64,000 nucleotides of DNA, from contig CAZWYY010000012.1 of NCBI GenBank assembly GCA_964638895.1, forward strand, positions 1-64,000, in the 5' to 3' direction. Below the pieces are notes generated by a model, which worked only from the letters and a program-made list of their open reading frames with translations, did no database searches and was not told the origin of the DNA. The translations under genes and the position numbers were made by a program. Position 1 is the stretch's first letter, and every line of letters begins with the position of its first letter. Of this stretch, positions 61,148-64,000 are shown in pieces. The stretch comes from JAFGGG01 sp964638895 (GTDB lineage Bacteria; Spirochaetota; Spirochaetia; SZUA-6; RPPD01).

Positions 61148-61564
61148 CTACTCCAAATCCCGTCTTTGAATGAATTTTGTTTTTATGGGCAGCTTACTGC
61201 CGGCAAGTCTTACCGCGCTTTCGGCCAGCTCCCTGGTTACGCCCGCGATCTCAAACAACACCGTACCCCTGTTTACCACAGCCACCCAGTATTCCGGATT
61301 GCCCTTTCCCTTGCCCATGCGTGTTTCGGCGGGTTTCTTTGTATAGGGCTTATCAGGAAAAATACGTATCCACACCTTGCCGCCGCGTTTAATATGCCTG
61401 GTCATGGCCACCCTGGCCGCTTCAATCTGACGGTTTGTTATCCACATGGCTTCCATGGCCAGAAGACCGTACTCTCCGAAAGCGATTTGATTACACCTCG
61501 TCGCCTTACGGTCTTTGTACGCCCTCTGTTGTTTCCTGTATTTCGTACGTTTAGGACTCAGCAT
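61148..61564 (-). CDS. rplP: 50S ribosomal protein L16
   Basis: 138 residues; MLSPKRTKYRKQQR start and the signatures WIRIFPDKPYTKKPAETRMG and GKGNPEYWVAVV. The start overlaps the end of rpsC by 14 bases. Confidence 0.97.
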   Translation of the reverse strand: MLSPKRTKYRKQQRAYKDRKATRCNQIAFGEYGLLAMEAMWITNRQIEAARVAMTRHIKRGGKVWIRIFPDKPYTKKPAETRMGKGKGNPEYWVAVVNRGTVLFEIAGVTRELAESAVRLAGSKLPIKTKFIQRRDLE

Positions 61565-62267
61565 CTTCTTCCCTGCTCCTCGTCTTGGACCTTTGTTTTT
61601 TAATCAGACTGCCCGCGTCTTCCTTATAATCACGGGTGAATACCTCTCCATGGAATACCCATACCTTAACTCCGATCGTACCGAATGTGGTAATGGCCTC
61701 GGTAAATCCGTAATCTATATCCGCCCTGAAGGTATGCAGGGGTATTCTTCCTTCCTTGTATTCCTCTCTACGCGCCATTTCCGAGCCGCCCAGACGTCCG
61801 GCCACCTTTACTTTTATTCCCTGGATCCCCGCCTTCATGGCGTTTGAAATCGCCATCTTCATCACCCGGCGGTGCGCCGCCCTGGCTTTTAACTGCCTGG
61901 CTATGTTCTCGGCTATGAGCATGGCGTTTGTTTCCGGGTTTTTAATCTCTTTGATCTTTATTTGTACCTTTTTACCCACGACCTTTTGGATCTTTTCACC
62001 CAGTTTCTCTATATTCGCTCCCTTGGCGCCGATGATCGCTCCCGGCCTTCCCGAATGAATGATGATGGTCACACGCTGCGGATGCCTGATGATCTCAATA
62101 TCCGCCACCTCCGCGCTTTTTGTCTCCGGAAGCGAGCCTATAACCTTGCGGATCTTCAGGTCTTCATGCAATGTGGCCGCGTATTCCCTGGGGTCTACAT
62201 ACCATTTTGATTTCCAGGTCTTGTTGATTTTTAATCTTAATCCATACGGATGCACCTTCTGTCCCAT
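61551..62267 (-). CDS. rpsC: 30S ribosomal protein S3
   Basis: 238 residues: MGQKVHPYGLRL start, KH domain (PGAIIGAKGANIEKL, about 75-89) and GRLGGSEMARREEYKEGRIPL signature, spanning about 157-177. Basic C-terminal tail. Confidence 0.98.
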   Translation of the reverse strand: MGQKVHPYGLRLKINKTWKSKWYVDPREYAATLHEDLKIRKVIGSLPETKSAEVADIEIIRHPQRVTIIIHSGRPGAIIGAKGANIEKLGEKIQKVVGKKVQIKIKEIKNPETNAMLIAENIARQLKARAAHRRVMKMAISNAMKAGIQGIKVKVAGRLGGSEMARREEYKEGRIPLHTFRADIDYGFTEAITTFGTIGVKVWVFHGEVFTRDYKEDAGSLIKKQRSKTRSREEDAES

Positions 62268-62279
62268 AATCGTCCTTTC

Positions 62280-62630
62280 TTACCCTATCTCATCCATTAC
62301 CACATGAATATGACTGAATCTTTTCAGTAAAATATCCGCCCTCCTCCTGGCCCTCGGCCAGATACGCTTCATGCGCGGCCCTTCGTTTACCTGGAGCTCC
62401 CTCACATACAGCATGTCCTCGTCCAATTTTTTATTCTGATAAATCGCATTGGCCGCCGCGGATCTGATCAGTTTCCGCAACAGGCGCGCCCCTTTGTGAG
62501 GCATGGATTCCAGTATGGCTATGGCCTCATTATACGGCTTTTTTCTCACCTGATCGGCTATGGGCCTGACCTTATGCGGCGAGATCAGCTGAAACCTAAG
62601 CTGTGCTTTATAACCCTTCTTTATTTCCAT
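62280..62630 (-). CDS. rplV: 50S ribosomal protein L22
   Basis: 116 residues: KVRPIADQVRKKPYNEAIAIL and KRIWPRARRRADILLKRFSH signatures. Normal. Confidence 0.97.
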   Translation of the reverse strand: MEIKKGYKAQLRFQLISPHKVRPIADQVRKKPYNEAIAILESMPHKGARLLRKLIRSAAANAIYQNKKLDEDMLYVRELQVNEGPRMKRIWPRARRRADILLKRFSHIHVVMDEIG

Positions 62631-62643
62631 AAAACATCACCAC

Positions 62644-62925
62644 CTATTTCTTTACTGCCTTTCTATCCGATCCCGCATGGCTTCTGAACAACCTGGTAGG
62701 GGCAAACTCACCCAACTTCTGGCCTACTAAATTTTCCGTTATATATACAGGGATCCATGTTTTCCCGTTATAGACGGAGATGGTAATACCGACCATTTCC
62801 GGTATGATGGTGGAACAACGCGAGTAGGTTTTGATCATCTTTTTATCACCGGTTTTTTGTTGTTCCAGTACCTTCTTATACAGGCTTTTCTCTATAAACG
62901 GTCCTTTTTTAATCGAACGCGACAC
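62644..62925 (-). CDS. rpsS: 30S ribosomal protein S19
   Basis: 93 residues: MSRSIKKGPFIEKSL start and NLVGQKLGEFAPTRLFRSHA near the end. Normal. Confidence 0.98.
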   Translation of the reverse strand: MSRSIKKGPFIEKSLYKKVLEQQKTGDKKMIKTYSRCSTIIPEMVGITISVYNGKTWIPVYITENLVGQKLGEFAPTRLFRSHAGSDRKAVKK

Positions 62926-62934
62926 TGTCTTCTC

Positions 62935-63762
62935 CTATTTTTTTCTTCTCTTTACGATAAATCTATTGGATACTTTCCTTTTTTTCCTGGTTTTATATCC
63001 CTTTGTCGGCACGCCGGTCGGTGACACGGGGTGCCTTCCGCCCGAGGATTTTCCCTCACCCCCGCCGTGCGGATGGTCAATAGGGTTCATGGCTACGCCG
63101 CGAACTTTGGGGCGCTTGCCCAGCCAACGGGACCTTCCCGCTTTTCCCATACTCACATTCATTTTATCTTCGTTACCGATCTCACCAAGGGTGGCATAGC
63201 ACTTGACGAACACCATCCTCATCTCCCCCGAAGGAAGTTTCAGGGTCGCGTAATCCCCCTCCTTGGCCACCAGCGAGGCGCCGGTTCCGGCCGCACGCAC
63301 AAGCTGCCCGCCCCGGCCGCGCTGCAGCTCCAGGTTATGAACGGTCATACCCAGGGGTATCTTCTCCAGGGGAAGCGCGTTCCCAATCTCCAACGGCGCG
63401 TCCGGACCACTCACTACCTGCCTGCTTACTTCCATGCCCTTGGGCGCTAAAATATAACGCTTATCCCCATCCGCATACTGGATAAGCGCGATATTGGCGC
63501 TTCTGTTGGGATCGTACTCAATACTCATCACCTTTCCCGGAATCCCAAACTTATCTCGCTTAAAATCTATAACCCTGTATTTACGCTTATGCCTTCCGCC
63601 TTTTCTGCGTACGCTTATTCTGCCCCCGGCACCCCGGCCCGCTTTAAACGCAAGGCCGTGTGATAATGATTTTTCCGGTTTATCCCTGGTGATCTCCTCA
63701 AAGGTCAGGCCGGTCTTGTATCTCTGGCTGGAGGTTGTCGGTTTATACTTCTTAATTCCCAC
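62935..63762 (-). CDS. rplB: 50S ribosomal protein L2
   Basis: 275 residues. Signatures GRISVRRKGGRHKRKYRVID and VAMNPIDHPHGGGEGKSSGG, the latter at the peptidyl-transferase-proximal loop. Normal length. Confidence 0.98.
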   Translation of the reverse strand: MGIKKYKPTTSSQRYKTGLTFEEITRDKPEKSLSHGLAFKAGRGAGGRISVRRKGGRHKRKYRVIDFKRDKFGIPGKVMSIEYDPNRSANIALIQYADGDKRYILAPKGMEVSRQVVSGPDAPLEIGNALPLEKIPLGMTVHNLELQRGRGGQLVRAAGTGASLVAKEGDYATLKLPSGEMRMVFVKCYATLGEIGNEDKMNVSMGKAGRSRWLGKRPKVRGVAMNPIDHPHGGGEGKSSGGRHPVSPTGVPTKGYKTRKKRKVSNRFIVKRRKK

Positions 63763-63805
63763 TGATAGTTCCTTTTCCCCTAAAGTTTATGAATATGTCT
63801 TCAAT

Positions 63806-64000
63806 TTATGCGCCTTCAAAAACCTCAATCGTCTCATTGGGCGACAGTGTTACAATCGCTTTTTTCCACGAAGCTGTTTTCCCCATCCTGTACGGGGGTC
63901 TTCTTTTGGGTTTTGGTTTTACGATTAAAATCCTGCATTTGATGCAATGTACTCCGAACAGGTCTTTCAGCGCCTTTTTTACCAGGAATTTATTGGCTGC
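63806..64000 (-). CDS. rplW: 50S ribosomal protein L23, N-terminus outside window
   Basis: Only the last 64 residues are visible, beginning AANKFLVKKALKDLFGV and ending WKKAIVTLSPNETIEVFEGA, the usual L23 C-terminal half with the tRNA-exit-side basic loop (KPKPKRRPPYRMG). The gene runs off the right edge; the S10 operon continues beyond. Confidence 0.93.
   Translation of the reverse strand, partial: AANKFLVKKALKDLFGVHCIKCRILIVKPKPKRRPPYRMGKTASWKKAIVTLSPNETIEVFEGA

Overview
The window (about 50-55% G+C, standard code with TGA used as a stop) looks like the chromosome of an anaerobic or microaerophilic member of the Spirochaetota. Pointers are a SpiroCoCo-type coiled-coil protein at the left edge, an EF-G of the spirochaete/mitochondrial EFG1-like type, and spirochaete-style conserved hypothetical proteins. 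Anaerobic life is suggested by superoxide reductase, a flavodiiron protein, ferredoxin and a B12-type radical SAM protein. The phylum call is inference from family recognition; no rRNA or tRNA gene was seen. No stretch longer than about 300 bases lacks a gene.

1-9.7 kb: partial coiled-coil gene, a sensor kinase/OmpR regulator pair, a LacI-family regulator, an HtrA/DegP protease, then a second kinase/regulator pair (ChvG/ChvI-like). This is an envelope-stress and signalling region. 9.7-22.2 kb: a minus-strand run with small hypothetical genes, VanZ-like protein, RecA-like ATPase, EF-G, a kinase-less phosphorelay set (double-receiver protein, Hpt, receiver), PhoH/PIN ATPase, HAD phosphatase, an exported protein with NlpC-like residues, MerR regulator, Der GTPase and PTS enzyme I.

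22.3-29.6 kb: plus-strand MscS channel, AraC-type response regulator, an internally deleted histidine kinase, a UPF0182 membrane protein and FtsH. 29.6-36.4 kb: small BON-like protein, aldo/keto reductase, a beta-phosphoglucomutase/GH65 phosphorylase fusion, a trehalose-phosphatase-like HAD protein and a flavodiiron protein. 36.5-43.7 kb: accessory, partly decayed region with phosphoribosyltransferase, a WrbA stump, an AT-rich ferritin-like gene, a lipoprotein hydrolase with TGA as its second codon, a P1 peptidase, then a superoxide reductase / class I aldolase / DHOD-like / ferredoxin / GerMN run. 43.7-45.2 kb: a radical SAM gene behind a strong promoter covered by a perfect palindrome.

45.2-51.9 kb: TlyA, YmdB, RNase Y, a large Glu-rich two-membrane-segment protein and an EcfT-like membrane protein. 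51.9-64 kb: the alpha, spc and part of the S10 ribosomal operons on the minus strand, in order L17, rpoA, S4, S11, S13, L36, SecY, L15, L30, S5, L18, L6, S8, S14, L5, L24, L14, S17, L29, L16, S3, L22, S19, L2, L23 (cut by the window edge). L15 carries a long Lys/Ala/Pro tail.
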